Below, piece after piece: positions 16,749 through 24,793 of a stretch of 64,000 nucleotides of DNA; position 1 is the first letter of the stretch; each line of letters starts with the position of its first letter. The notes under the pieces were generated by a model, which made no database searches, had not been told where the DNA came from, and saw only the letters and a list, made by a program, of their open reading frames with translations. The stretch covers positions 174,662-238,661 of the forward strand of contig JAFZRN010000033.1 of NCBI GenBank assembly GCA_017619835.1, read 5' to 3'. The DNA is from Eubacterium sp. GTDB lineage: Bacteria; Bacillota; Clostridia; Lachnospirales; Lachnospiraceae. Made by a program: the position numbers and the translations under genes.

Positions 16749-18488
16749 TTAACTTTCAAACTGACTGTAATACAGCTTATTATAGAATCCGCCCTTCTTA
16801 AGGAGCTCCTTATGAGTTCCCTGTTCGATTATATCCCCGTCCTTCATGACAAGGATCACGTCGGCTTCCTTAATAGTGGAAAGCCTGTGCGCAACGATAA
16901 AGCTCGTGCGGCCCTTCATCATCTTTGCAAATGACCTCTGGACCCTGTGCTCTGTTCTCGTATCTATTGAAGACGTAGCCTCATCCAGGATCAGCATGGG
17001 CGGGATCCTGAGCATGACTCTGGTAATACATAAGAGCTGTCTCTGACCCTCGGAGAGAATCCCTCCGTCCTCAGAGAGTATTGTATCATATCCATCCGGA
17101 AGCTGCCTTATGAATCTGTCGGCATGTGTAAGCCTTGCCGCTTCCTCGACCTCTTCATCCGTCGCATCCTTTATTCCGTAGCAGATATTATCCCTTACGG
17201 ATGCAGTCTTAAGCCAGGTCTCCTGAAGCACCATTCCGAAGCACTCCCTGAGACTTTCTCTTGTGACATTCATCGTATCATTATCCTGGATCTCGATTGT
17301 ACCCTTATCCACGTCATAGAATCTCATAAGAAGATTGATGAGAGTACTTTTTCCGCTTCCCGTAGGTCCGACTATCGCAACCCTCATTCCGGGTCTGACC
17401 GAAAGATTCAGATTCTTAATCAGCTCCTTATCCTTATCATAGGAAAAGCTTACGCCCATGATATCAACGCTTCCTCTTTTATCCTCGGGAAGCGAGTTCA
17501 TTACCTCAGAAAGACTCTTTGCGTCTTCGAGATCCGGCTCCTCACGTTTTGATTCGATTAGCTCGAGCACGCGGCTTGCACATGCAAGAGCATTCTGAAG
17601 CTCAGTGAGGACATTTGAAATCTCGTTAAATGGCTTCATGTACTGGTTAGCATATGAAAGGAACGTAACCAGATTACCCACCGAAATCGCAGAAGCCAAT
17701 GCGAGAAATGCGCCGGCCACGGCAACTGCAGCATAGATTATATTGTTGACGAACCTTGTGGACGGATTAACTATCGATGAATAAAACGTAGCCTTAAAGC
17801 TGGACTTTGTAAGCTCTTCATTAAGCTCATCAAACTCCTTTGCCGCATCATCTTCATAGGAAAATGCCTGCACTATCTTCTGCTGACCGATCATCTCATC
17901 GATATATCCGGTAAGGCGCCCTCTTTTTTCGGACTGCGCCGTAAAATGCTTATGAGTCTTCTTTGATATAAAGCCCGCAACGAAAAGCGAAAGCGGCGTA
18001 AGAAGTATTACCATGACCGCGATTCCCGAGTTAAGCTTTACCATGAAGATAATGGTTCCGATTATCGTAACAACTCCGGTAAAGAGCTGCGAAAAACCAA
18101 GCAGAAGTCCGTCTGAAAACTGGTCGATATCAGTCGTGATACGTGACACGATATCGCCTGTTGATCTTCCGTCCAGTGAACTAAGCGGCAGATTCTGCAG
18201 ACTGTCAAATGCCTTCACGCGGATATCTCTCGAAACCCTGTTCACGACCGCATTATTGATGATGGTCATGATCCACTGGAAAAGAGCCGCAAAGCCTGCA
18301 TACATTATTATGTAGCAACAGTACATAAGAAGAACATTCCTCTTAAAGCTCTCCGGATCCGTTATCGAATCGATGGCATTTCCGATGCTGACCGGGATCT
18401 GAAGCTGTGCATAGACCGTCATCACTGCAAGGACCAGTGAGAGAATGATCAGCGGTATATATCTGAGGAGGTACCTGAATATTCTCAT
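16749..18488 (-). CDS. Heterodimeric ABC exporter, consensus-Walker-B subunit
   Basis: A 579-residue half transporter: six-helix ABC membrane domain (about 1-310), then a nucleotide-binding domain with Walker A VGPTGSGKST, Q-loop, signature LSEGQRQ, Walker B MLILDEATSSID with catalytic Glu, and H-loop VAHR. Its signature is degenerate (SEGQ instead of SGGQ) while its catalytic residues are intact, the mirror image of its partner. The start overlaps the partner gene by 4 bases. Drug, peptide or lipid export is likely; the substrate is unknown. Confidence 0.95.
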   Translation of the reverse strand: MRIFRYLLRYIPLIILSLVLAVMTVYAQLQIPVSIGNAIDSITDPESFKRNVLLMYCCYIIMYAGFAALFQWIMTIINNAVVNRVSRDIRVKAFDSLQNLPLSSLDGRSTGDIVSRITTDIDQFSDGLLLGFSQLFTGVVTIIGTIIFMVKLNSGIAVMVILLTPLSLFVAGFISKKTHKHFTAQSEKRGRLTGYIDEMIGQQKIVQAFSYEDDAAKEFDELNEELTKSSFKATFYSSIVNPSTRFVNNIIYAAVAVAGAFLALASAISVGNLVTFLSYANQYMKPFNEISNVLTELQNALACASRVLELIESKREEPDLEDAKSLSEVMNSLPEDKRGSVDIMGVSFSYDKDKELIKNLNLSVRPGMRVAIVGPTGSGKSTLINLLMRFYDVDKGTIEIQDNDTMNVTRESLRECFGMVLQETWLKTASVRDNICYGIKDATDEEVEEAARLTHADRFIRQLPDGYDTILSEDGGILSEGQRQLLCITRVMLRIPPMLILDEATSSIDTRTEHRVQRSFAKMMKGRTSFIVAHRLSTIKEADVILVMKDGDIIEQGTHKELLKKGGFYNKLYYSQFES

Positions 18489-20257
18489 GATGCCACCTCC
18501 CCTTCATCTATCTGGGATCTTACGATCTCCTGATATACTTCACAGGTCTGAAGCAGCTCGTCATGCGTACCGATTCCCGCTACATTTCCGCGTTCCATAA
18601 CGATTATCCTGTCAGCCGCCATAAGCGTTCCCGCTCTCTGGCTCACAAGGAAAATGATTTTCTTACTCTTAAGGTTACCGAGCACCTTCCTGAGTTCCTT
18701 CTCGGTAGCAAAATCAAGCGCGGAAGTACTGTCATCAAGTATCAGTATCGGTGCATCCTTAGCAAGCGCTCTTGCTATCGTAAGGCGCTGTCTCTGTCCG
18801 CCGGAAAGATTCCTTCCGCCGGCATTTATCATGAATTCTGTCTTTCCTTCTTTTTCATCTATGAAGGATTTTGCCTGAGCCTTTGCAAGGGAGTCCTCGA
18901 TAACCTTATCGGTCACGGAGTCATTTCCCATCTTAATATTCTCTGCTACGGTGCCGCTGAAAAGGACACTGTGCTGAGGAACTACGGAGACCATGTCTCT
19001 TATCGTCTGCTTTGAATAATCCTTAATGCTGTTTCCGTCGATGGTTATATCGCCGGAGGTTGCCTCATAGAAGCGGGGGATAAGGCTTACAAGGCTCGAC
19101 TTGCCCGAACCTGTACCACCGATTATTCCGATTATCTCACCCTGCTTTGCATCGAAGGTTACATCACTGACCGCGGGCTCCTTAGCACCGGGGTATGTGA
19201 GTGAAACGTCCTTGAAACTAACAGAGTGGGCTGCATCTTTTGTATCTTCATCAGCTGACTCAATATCTTTCTCAGATTCTTTCTCGAACTTATCCTCCTC
19301 GGAGAATTCGATGTCGGGCTTGATATCCATGACATCGGAAACCCTCTTCGCGCCCGCAAACATTTTCGAAACCGTAATTATAAAGTTTACGAACTTGATG
19401 AGTTCGATAAGGATATAGGACATATAGTTATAAAGTGCGATGACCTCGCCCTTCTTCATTGTGCCCTCAAATACCGAGAGGCCGCCGTTAAAGATAACGC
19501 ATGCGATTGCGGTATTTACGATGACCAGAGTCACCGGATTCAGGAAGGATGAAACCCGTCCGACCCATAGCTGCATCTTCATAAGAAGCTTTGCGGATGT
19601 CCTGAACTCCTCCGACTCCTCATCGGTCCTGTTGAATGCTCTTATAACTCTTACGCCGGTGATATTTTCTCTTGTATGAAGAGTCACGTCGTCAAGTCTT
19701 CCCTGCACCTTTTTAACCAGCGGGATGGAGATAAATACTATCGCCCCCACTACGATAAAAAGTACGATCAGCATATATACAAAATAGATTGCAATCTTCG
19801 AGTTAACCCTAAAGGCCATGAAGGTGGCTCCGAATACGATGAACGGGGAACGGAGCAGCAGCCTCAGGACCATGTTAACTCCTGTCTGCATCTGATTGAT
19901 ATCACTTGTCATTCTGGTTATAAGTGTCGAGGTTCCGATGCGGTCGATATTGCTGTAGGAAAGGCTCTCGATATGTCTGAAGAGCGCACCTCTTACCTCA
20001 CGGCCGAACTGCATCGCTACCTTTGCCGAGAAATACTGGGCCGTGATGGCAGCCGCCATTCCCACAGCCGCAAGCATAAAAAGAAGGATGGCAGACACAG
20101 TTATACAGTGTCTGTCACCTTCGTTAATTCCAACATCCACAAGCCACGCTATAACAAGTGGAACCAGAAGCTCAAATGTTGCTTCCAGCATCTTGAAAAG
20201 CGGGGCAAGTATACATTGCACTCTATATGGTTTTAGATATTTCAGGAATTTTTTCAT
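18485..20257 (-). CDS. Heterodimeric ABC exporter, degenerate-site subunit
   Basis: A 590-residue half transporter with six membrane helices (about 15-300) and a C-terminal ATPase: Walker A GGTGSGKSSL, signature LSGGQRQRL (canonical), Walker B ILILDDSTSALD with Asp replacing the catalytic Glu, and VSQR where the H-loop His should be. Combined with the SEGQ signature of the partner, this makes one hydrolytic and one degenerate ATP site, as in TM287/288-type exporters. An acidic linker (about 305-345) precedes the ATPase domain. It lies 34 bases after the small alarmone synthetase gene with no terminator between. Confidence 0.95.
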   Translation of the reverse strand: MKKFLKYLKPYRVQCILAPLFKMLEATFELLVPLVIAWLVDVGINEGDRHCITVSAILLFMLAAVGMAAAITAQYFSAKVAMQFGREVRGALFRHIESLSYSNIDRIGTSTLITRMTSDINQMQTGVNMVLRLLLRSPFIVFGATFMAFRVNSKIAIYFVYMLIVLFIVVGAIVFISIPLVKKVQGRLDDVTLHTRENITGVRVIRAFNRTDEESEEFRTSAKLLMKMQLWVGRVSSFLNPVTLVIVNTAIACVIFNGGLSVFEGTMKKGEVIALYNYMSYILIELIKFVNFIITVSKMFAGAKRVSDVMDIKPDIEFSEEDKFEKESEKDIESADEDTKDAAHSVSFKDVSLTYPGAKEPAVSDVTFDAKQGEIIGIIGGTGSGKSSLVSLIPRFYEATSGDITIDGNSIKDYSKQTIRDMVSVVPQHSVLFSGTVAENIKMGNDSVTDKVIEDSLAKAQAKSFIDEKEGKTEFMINAGGRNLSGGQRQRLTIARALAKDAPILILDDSTSALDFATEKELRKVLGNLKSKKIIFLVSQRAGTLMAADRIIVMERGNVAGIGTHDELLQTCEVYQEIVRSQIDEGEVAS

Positions 20258-20291
20258 GATGTTTTCCTGCTTTTGACATCAGTCGGTATTG

Positions 20292-20897
20292 TCAGCCTAT
20301 AAGATCACGGATCGTCTGCATTGAAAGATCGCACGAAGCCAGCTCGTCGGCAACTCTTTTCAGCTCCGAAACGAGAAGCTCCTGATTCGGGATATCCTTC
20401 TTATATTTCATCTTATGCTCGAGTGCAGCCCAGGTATCCATGGCGATGGTCCTGATCTGAAGCTCGACATAGTAGGTTCCGGGATTATTTCCGAACACAT
20501 CCTCATGCGGTGTCTTTACGGCAAGGATTATATGATAGCTTCTGTAGCCATTCGGCTTTGCATGTTTTATATAATCCTTCTCTTCGATTATCTCGGTATT
20601 GTCAAAGCTTCTTATGTACTCGACTACATTATACACGTCATCCACAAAAGAGCAAACTATCCTTACACCGATAGCGTCTTTGATCGTTGCGAGCGCCGAC
20701 TCATTTGTCATTGGAAGACCCTTACGCTGAATCTTTTCGAGCATGCTGTCCTCAGTCTTGATCCGGACAAGTATATGTTCGAAGCCATTTTCACCGGTCT
20801 TCTGAAAAATCATCTTCTGATAATATGCGAACCGTTCCTCAATATCACTTTTAACTATCTCGAGAGTATCCTCGTATTTTCCGTAAATGCTCTCCAT
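20292..20897 (-). CDS. Small alarmone synthetase (RelA/SpoT-like (p)ppGpp synthetase)
   Basis: A 201-residue stand-alone RelA_SpoT synthetase domain without HD hydrolase, TGS or ACT domains. Recognisable motifs: VRIKTEDSMLEKIQRKG (substrate-binding basic loop), IGVRIVCSF, HAKPNGYRSYH, and VELQIRTIAMDTWAALEHK with the catalytic Glu. It transfers pyrophosphate from ATP to GDP/GTP. It sits 10 bases after the MarR regulator at the end of the fatty acid gene run, in front of the ABC exporter, so it may link lipid or envelope status to the stringent response; that link is inference. Confidence 0.92.
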   Translation of the reverse strand: MESIYGKYEDTLEIVKSDIEERFAYYQKMIFQKTGENGFEHILVRIKTEDSMLEKIQRKGLPMTNESALATIKDAIGVRIVCSFVDDVYNVVEYIRSFDNTEIIEEKDYIKHAKPNGYRSYHIILAVKTPHEDVFGNNPGTYYVELQIRTIAMDTWAALEHKMKYKKDIPNQELLVSELKRVADELASCDLSMQTIRDLIG

Positions 20898-20906
20898 AAT
20901 GATCTC

Positions 20907-21425
20907 CTACTCAATATTCAGACCAACCTCAGGCATCATTTCCCTGTAGATCTTTTTAAGGGTATTGTTGAAGATCTCGAATTCCTCGGGTGTCAGCGCA
21001 TTCTGAAGCCTGTCCTCGACGATGTCGAGATACTTTTCATTGATATTATAATACCTGTAGTACTTCTCTGTCACCTCAATATGAAATTCTCTTTTATCAA
21101 TTTCGGACTGAACCTTCTTTACATAGCCCTTTTTAATGAGTGAATTCACCTTATAGGTCGCATTCGGCGAGGATATGCCGATGAAGTTCGCAAACTCCTG
21201 GATGGTCGGCTTGCCGAGATTATAGATGATCTCGACGCAATAAACCTCGGTAGTTGTCAGCGACAGCTCCCTTGATTTGATCCTGCTGAATACATCTCTA
21301 TAGTAATGCACTCTGAATTTTGAGTAAAGTGCAGCGAGCGGATTACGCTCAAGTCTTTCCTTCGGGGAAAGCCCTGCTCTTTCTTCCGGCGTAAGCCCAT
21401 TAATATCTTCCGAGCTTTTTTCCAT
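20907..21425 (-). CDS. MarR family regulator of the fatty acid cluster (FabT-like)
   Basis: A 172-residue winged-helix protein. An extended N-terminus (LTPEERAGLSPKERLERNP) precedes the MarR core; the recognition region is TIQEFANFIGISSPNATYKV, followed by the wing with DKREFHIEVT. The start at 21425 is chosen because GAAAGG precedes it and the longer frame would run into fabZ. Its place directly after fabZ suggests a FabT-type repressor of fatty acid synthesis, but MarR genes also often precede ABC exporter pairs, which follow two genes later, so its target is open. Confidence 0.88.
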   Translation of the reverse strand: MEKSSEDINGLTPEERAGLSPKERLERNPLAALYSKFRVHYYRDVFSRIKSRELSLTTTEVYCVEIIYNLGKPTIQEFANFIGISSPNATYKVNSLIKKGYVKKVQSEIDKREFHIEVTEKYYRYYNINEKYLDIVEDRLQNALTPEEFEIFNNTLKKIYREMMPEVGLNIE

Positions 21426-21438
21426 AATATTTACCTTT

Positions 21439-21876
21439 CTACTTCTCTGCATCCATGATCGCAAATGATATCTCTGCCTGACATACCACCTTGCCATCTA
21501 CTGTAGCAACACCTTTACCGAATCCGAGAGGACCTTTTCTCTCGGTGATCTCTGTCTTAAGGTTAAGCACGTCGCCCGGTCTTACAGGTCTTCTGAATCT
21601 CGCATTTTTGATTCCGCCGAAAAGTGCGATCTTACCTTTAAACTCTTCATCTGAAAGAATTGCAACTGCACCTGTCTGTGCAAGTGCCTCTACGATAAGG
21701 ACGCCCGGCATTACATGCTCCTGCGGGAAATGGCCCTGAAAGAAGGACTCATTTACGGAGACACACTTGATGCCTTCGGCCCACTCGCCGGGAACGAAGT
21801 CGGTTATCTTATCGATAAGCTGCATCGGGTAGCGGTGAGGGATGATCTCCCTGATCTGATTTGAATTTAGTTCCAT
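21439..21876 (-). CDS. fabZ: 3-hydroxyacyl-ACP dehydratase
   Basis: A 145-residue hotdog-fold dehydratase starting MELNSNQIREIIPHRYPMQL. GHFPQEHVMPGVLIVEALAQ contains the catalytic His and Glu of FabZ. It removes water from 3-hydroxyacyl-ACP during elongation. In this lineage, without FabA, unsaturated fatty acid formation would need FabZ/FabF or another isomerase. The ATG at 21876 follows AGAGGAA; a longer open frame upstream is non-coding, as it enters the hairpin element. It is followed after 13 bases by the MarR gene. Confidence 0.96.
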   Translation of the reverse strand: MELNSNQIREIIPHRYPMQLIDKITDFVPGEWAEGIKCVSVNESFFQGHFPQEHVMPGVLIVEALAQTGAVAILSDEEFKGKIALFGGIKNARFRRPVRPGDVLNLKTEITERKGPLGFGKGVATVDGKVVCQAEISFAIMDAEK

Positions 21877-21926
21877 TTCGTTTATTCCTCTTTTTAATAT
21901 GTCGAGTTTCATATTTTGACATTGCA

Positions 21927-22071
21927 TGATAATCAGCATATTTCTCCTGAGACTCTGCTTTCGCACGGTTTGGGTCCCCTAGGCTCACTAAGCTCTCACT
22001 TCGTACTTCGTACTCGTGAATCGCTAAGTGAACAGACCCAAAACGGTCTCAGGAGAAACAGCTGATTATCA
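21927..22071. repeat. 145-bp nested inverted-repeat (hairpin) element between fabF and fabZ
   Basis: Outer arms TGATAATCAGC (21927-21937) and its exact complement (22061-22071) enclose TTTCTCCTGAGAC/GTCTCAGGAGAAA, then GGTTTGGGTC/GACCCAAAAC, then GGCTCACTAAGC against GCTAAGTGAAC, then TCAC/GTGA, ending in GTAC-TTC-GTAC at the tip. The left arm carries one unpaired block of about 13 bases. The design is a long rod-like stem on either strand. It fills most of the 270-base gap between fabF and fabZ; no protein is encoded there. It resembles a MITE-like or structured-RNA element. Confidence 0.85.
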
Positions 22072-22146
22072 ATGTAGTCTAAACAAATAAAACTCTCCTT
22101 AATGTTTCTAAGTGATACACTTCATTCCACTTTTTAGTGTTATTTG

Positions 22147-23382
22147 TTAGTCTTCATACTTCTTGAATAATACACAAGCATTGTGACCACCGAATCCGAG
22201 GGAATTCGAGAGTGCGTATTTTATATTGGCTTCGCGGCCCTGGTTCGGGACGATGTCGAGGTCGCACTCGGGATCGGGGTTCTTGTAGTTGATGGTTGCG
22301 GGAACGAAGCCGTCCTTAAGAGCCATTGTCGTGAAGATTGCTTCGATCGCAGCTGCAGCTCCCATAAGGTGTCCTGTCATTGATTTTGTGGAGCTTACCA
22401 TGAGCTTATATGCATGATCTCCGAATACTGTCTTTATAGCTTTTGTCTCGCCAGCATCATTAAGATGTGTCGAGGTTCCGTGTGCGTTGATGTAGTCAAC
22501 CTGTTCTTTCTCGATACCTGCGTCTGAGAGAGCCATTTCCATACATCCTGCTGCGCCTGCCCCTGTTGGATCCGGTGCTGTTATGTGATATGAGTCGCAG
22601 CTTGCGCCGTATCCTACTATCTCGCCGTAGATCTTTGCGCCTCTTGCCTTTGCATGCTCCAGCTCTTCGAGGATGAGGATTCCGGAGCCTTCGCCCATCA
22701 CGAAGCCGCCTCTTTCAGCGTCAAATGGTATCGAAGCTCTATTCGGATCTGTGGAAGTACTGAGTGCCTGCATTACAGTGAATCCGCCGACTCCCATGGG
22801 GCAGATACAGCCTTCGGCACCGCCTGTAAGCATAACGTCCTGATAGCCGTCCCTGATCTTATGGAAGGATTCGCCGATTGCGTTGTTTGCACTTGCACAT
22901 GCTGTTACGATACTTTCGCAGACTCCCTTAAAGCCTGTGTCGATCGCAATCTCGCCTGCGCACATATTTGAAATAGACATCGGGATGAAGAAAGGAGATA
23001 TTCTCTCATAACCCTTCTCTGCTCCGCGGAGTGTCTGGTCTGTTATTGTGATAAGTCCGCCGATACCGGATGAAACTATGGTTCCGCATCTGAACGGGTC
23101 TTCCTTCTCGATATCAAGTCCGCTGTCCTTCATTGCTTCTCTTGCAGCGATCATACCGAACTGAGTATAGCGGTCCATCTTACGGGCTTCTTTTCTGTCA
23201 AGATAATCTGCAGGGTCATAATCCTTAACTTCGCCGGATACCTTTACCTTGAAGTCTGTAGTATCGATCTGCTTTGTGAAGTCGATACCGCAAACCCCTG
23301 CCTTGACATTTTCCCATGCCTCCTCAAGGTTGTGGCCCACGGGGTTGATGGTGCCTATACCTGTAATAACAACTCGTCTCAT
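22147..23382 (-). CDS. fabF: 3-oxoacyl-ACP synthase II
   Basis: A 411-residue condensing enzyme, start MRRVVITGIGTINPVGHNLE. The nucleophilic Cys lies in VTACASANNAIGE and the two His in NAHGTSTHLNDAGETKA and SSTKSMTGHLMGAAAAIEA, all expected for KAS II. It elongates acyl-ACP with malonyl-ACP. AGGAG seven bases before the ATG at 23382 fixes the start; an ATG 18 bases earlier overlaps the preceding gene and lacks a site. The start region overlaps the stop area of the small membrane protein gene by only about 10 bases around 23393. Confidence 0.97.
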   Translation of the reverse strand: MRRVVITGIGTINPVGHNLEEAWENVKAGVCGIDFTKQIDTTDFKVKVSGEVKDYDPADYLDRKEARKMDRYTQFGMIAAREAMKDSGLDIEKEDPFRCGTIVSSGIGGLITITDQTLRGAEKGYERISPFFIPMSISNMCAGEIAIDTGFKGVCESIVTACASANNAIGESFHKIRDGYQDVMLTGGAEGCICPMGVGGFTVMQALSTSTDPNRASIPFDAERGGFVMGEGSGILILEELEHAKARGAKIYGEIVGYGASCDSYHITAPDPTGAGAAGCMEMALSDAGIEKEQVDYINAHGTSTHLNDAGETKAIKTVFGDHAYKLMVSSTKSMTGHLMGAAAAIEAIFTTMALKDGFVPATINYKNPDPECDLDIVPNQGREANIKYALSNSLGFGGHNACVLFKKYED

Positions 23383-23392
23383 AATTTTTCTC

Positions 23393-23950
23393 CTATTCAT
23401 TCATTTCATACATCTTTTTTCTTTCCCATGTACCCAGTACATAGATCAGCATGACCAGCGACCATGTCAGTGTAAATAAAATGGACGGTATGATGCTGGT
23501 AAATCTCGTTAATATCAGGCTGAGCACAAGGCTCAGGCCTATAGCAGTAAGATAAATATATTTTGTCAGCTTATACTCTTCTTCAGTGACTACATATTTC
23601 TTTTTTAGTCCGAATATTCTCAGCAAAGCAACCGGTATTACCGTTGCTACTGCTACAAGAACCATGAATAAAAGCATAAGTAACACGATCACTATAAGGA
23701 TGGCACCGTTTGCTGCGTGGCCTAAAAGTCGTACTCCCCATGTAAAATCACTGCCATCAATATAAACATCGTCAATATCGGAAGTATCTACCATGCTGCC
23801 TGAAAGGCCATGAAATGCGCCTCCTCCTCGGGATATTTCATATGAGAATCCCGCGCCCCAGTAAACACACCATATTAATACTATGACAAATAGTATCAGT
23901 CTTATCTTTCCTGCTTTATCTAACCCCATAAAATAATCTATCATGATCAT
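23393..23950 (-). CDS. Small multi-TM membrane protein in the fab operon, unknown
   Basis: A 185-residue protein not recognised as any family. Hydrophobic segments at about 17-35, 82-112 (one long or two short), 128-145 and 148-170 suggest four or five membrane helices; the soluble loop at about 38-75 is Gly/Asp-rich (SMVDTSDIDDVYIDGSD). It is embedded between fabG (39 bases) and fabF, sharing its last bases with the fabF ribosome binding region. The arrangement implies co-expression with fatty acid enzymes, perhaps a membrane-side adaptor, but no function can be claimed. Confidence 0.8.
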   Translation of the reverse strand: MIMIDYFMGLDKAGKIRLILFVIVLIWCVYWGAGFSYEISRGGGAFHGLSGSMVDTSDIDDVYIDGSDFTWGVRLLGHAANGAILIVIVLLMLLFMVLVAVATVIPVALLRIFGLKKKYVVTEEEYKLTKYIYLTAIGLSLVLSLILTRFTSIIPSILFTLTWSLVMLIYVLGTWERKKMYEMNE

Positions 23951-23989
23951 ATACCTTAAAATCTTATACCTGAAATCTTGTACAATTAA

Positions 23990-24739
23990 TTAACAAGACA
24001 TTCCGCCTGCGCATTCGATAACCTGGCCGGTTACATACTCAGCTTCATCTGATGCGAGGAATGCAACTACCTTTGCAACATCCTCGGGCTGGCCCGGTCT
24101 TCCGAGTGCAATATTTTTAACCATAGCTTCCTTAACTTCATCGGGAAGAACCTTGGTCATATCTGTTTCGATATATCCGGGAGCTACTGCATTACATGTG
24201 ATGCCGCGGCTTCCAAGCTCCTTTGCTATTGACTTGGTCATTCCGATAACACCTGCCTTGCTGGCCGAATAATTGACCTGTCCTGCATTTCCATATATAC
24301 CTACAACGCTGCTGATGTTTACGATACGTCCGTAGCGTGCCTTCATCATCGGTCTTGCTGCCGCCTTCATCATGTTGTAAGTTCCCTTAAGGTTTGTTGC
24401 GATTACAAGATCGAACTCCTCTTCCTTCATTCTCATAAGAAGATTATCTCTTGTTACGCCTGCATTGTTTACAAGTATATCTACTGCACCGAACTCTTCG
24501 ACTGCCTGCTTGAAGAGGTTCTCGCAGTCTTCCGGTACGGTGACATTTGCCTGATAAGCGGCTGCCTTAACGCCCTGCTCCTCGATTAATTTTATAGTTT
24601 CCTCTGCTGCTTCGTTGATCACGATATCGCAGATGACCACGTTCGCGCCCTCCGATGCAAGCTTCACGCTTATGGCACGGCCGATACCGCGTCCACCACC
24701 TGTTACAATTGCTGTCTTACCTTCTAATCTCTTACTCAT
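23990..24739 (-). CDS. fabG: 3-oxoacyl-ACP reductase
   Basis: A 249-residue short-chain dehydrogenase: NADPH-binding TGGGRGIG near residue 13, the NAG motif [10 protein letters not shown], the catalytic Ser in [15 protein letters not shown] with the catalytic Tyr and Lys, and the C-terminal [12 protein letters not shown], close to the FabG consensus. It reduces 3-oxoacyl-ACP. GGAGGG precedes the start, which lies just after repeat copy B that separates it from fabD. Confidence 0.97.
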   Translation of the reverse strand: MSKRLEGKTAIVTGGGRGIGRAISVKLASEGANVVICDIVINEAAEETIKLIEEQGVKAAAYQANVTVPEDCENLFKQAVEEFGAVDILVNNAGVTRDNLLMRMKEEEFDLVIATNLKGTYNMMKAAARPMMKARYGRIVNISSVVGIYGNAGQVNYSASKAGVIGMTKSIAKELGSRGITCNAVAPGYIETDMTKVLPDEVKEAMVKNIALGRPGQPEDVAKVVAFLASDEAEYVTGQVIECAGGMSC

Positions 24740-24751
24740 TTTTCCCTCCTA

Positions 24752-24793
24752 AATGTGAACGGGGTCAGACCCCGGACACAAAATCTTCACATT
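24752..24793 (-). repeat. Palindromic GGGGTCAGACCCC repeat, copy B
   Basis: The 42-base element runs between AATGTGAA (24752-24759) and TTCACATT (24786-24793), which are perfect complements, with GGGGTCAGACCCC plus CGGACACA inside. On the minus strand its ATG and TGA form the last codon and stop of fabD. It fills nearly the whole fabD-fabG gap. Confidence 0.88.

Noticed and set aside
20415-21143. A 242-codon plus-strand frame across the alarmone synthetase and MarR genes
   Set aside because: It spans two real genes on the other strand and has no start signal.
21877-21966. N-terminal extension of fabZ
   Set aside because: FabZ normally begins just before the conserved IPHRYP segment, and the extension enters the hairpin element.
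21971-22040. CRISPR-like short repeats (cttcgtacttcgtact)
   Set aside because: The two short units belong to the tip of the nested hairpin; there are no regularly spaced repeats and spacers.
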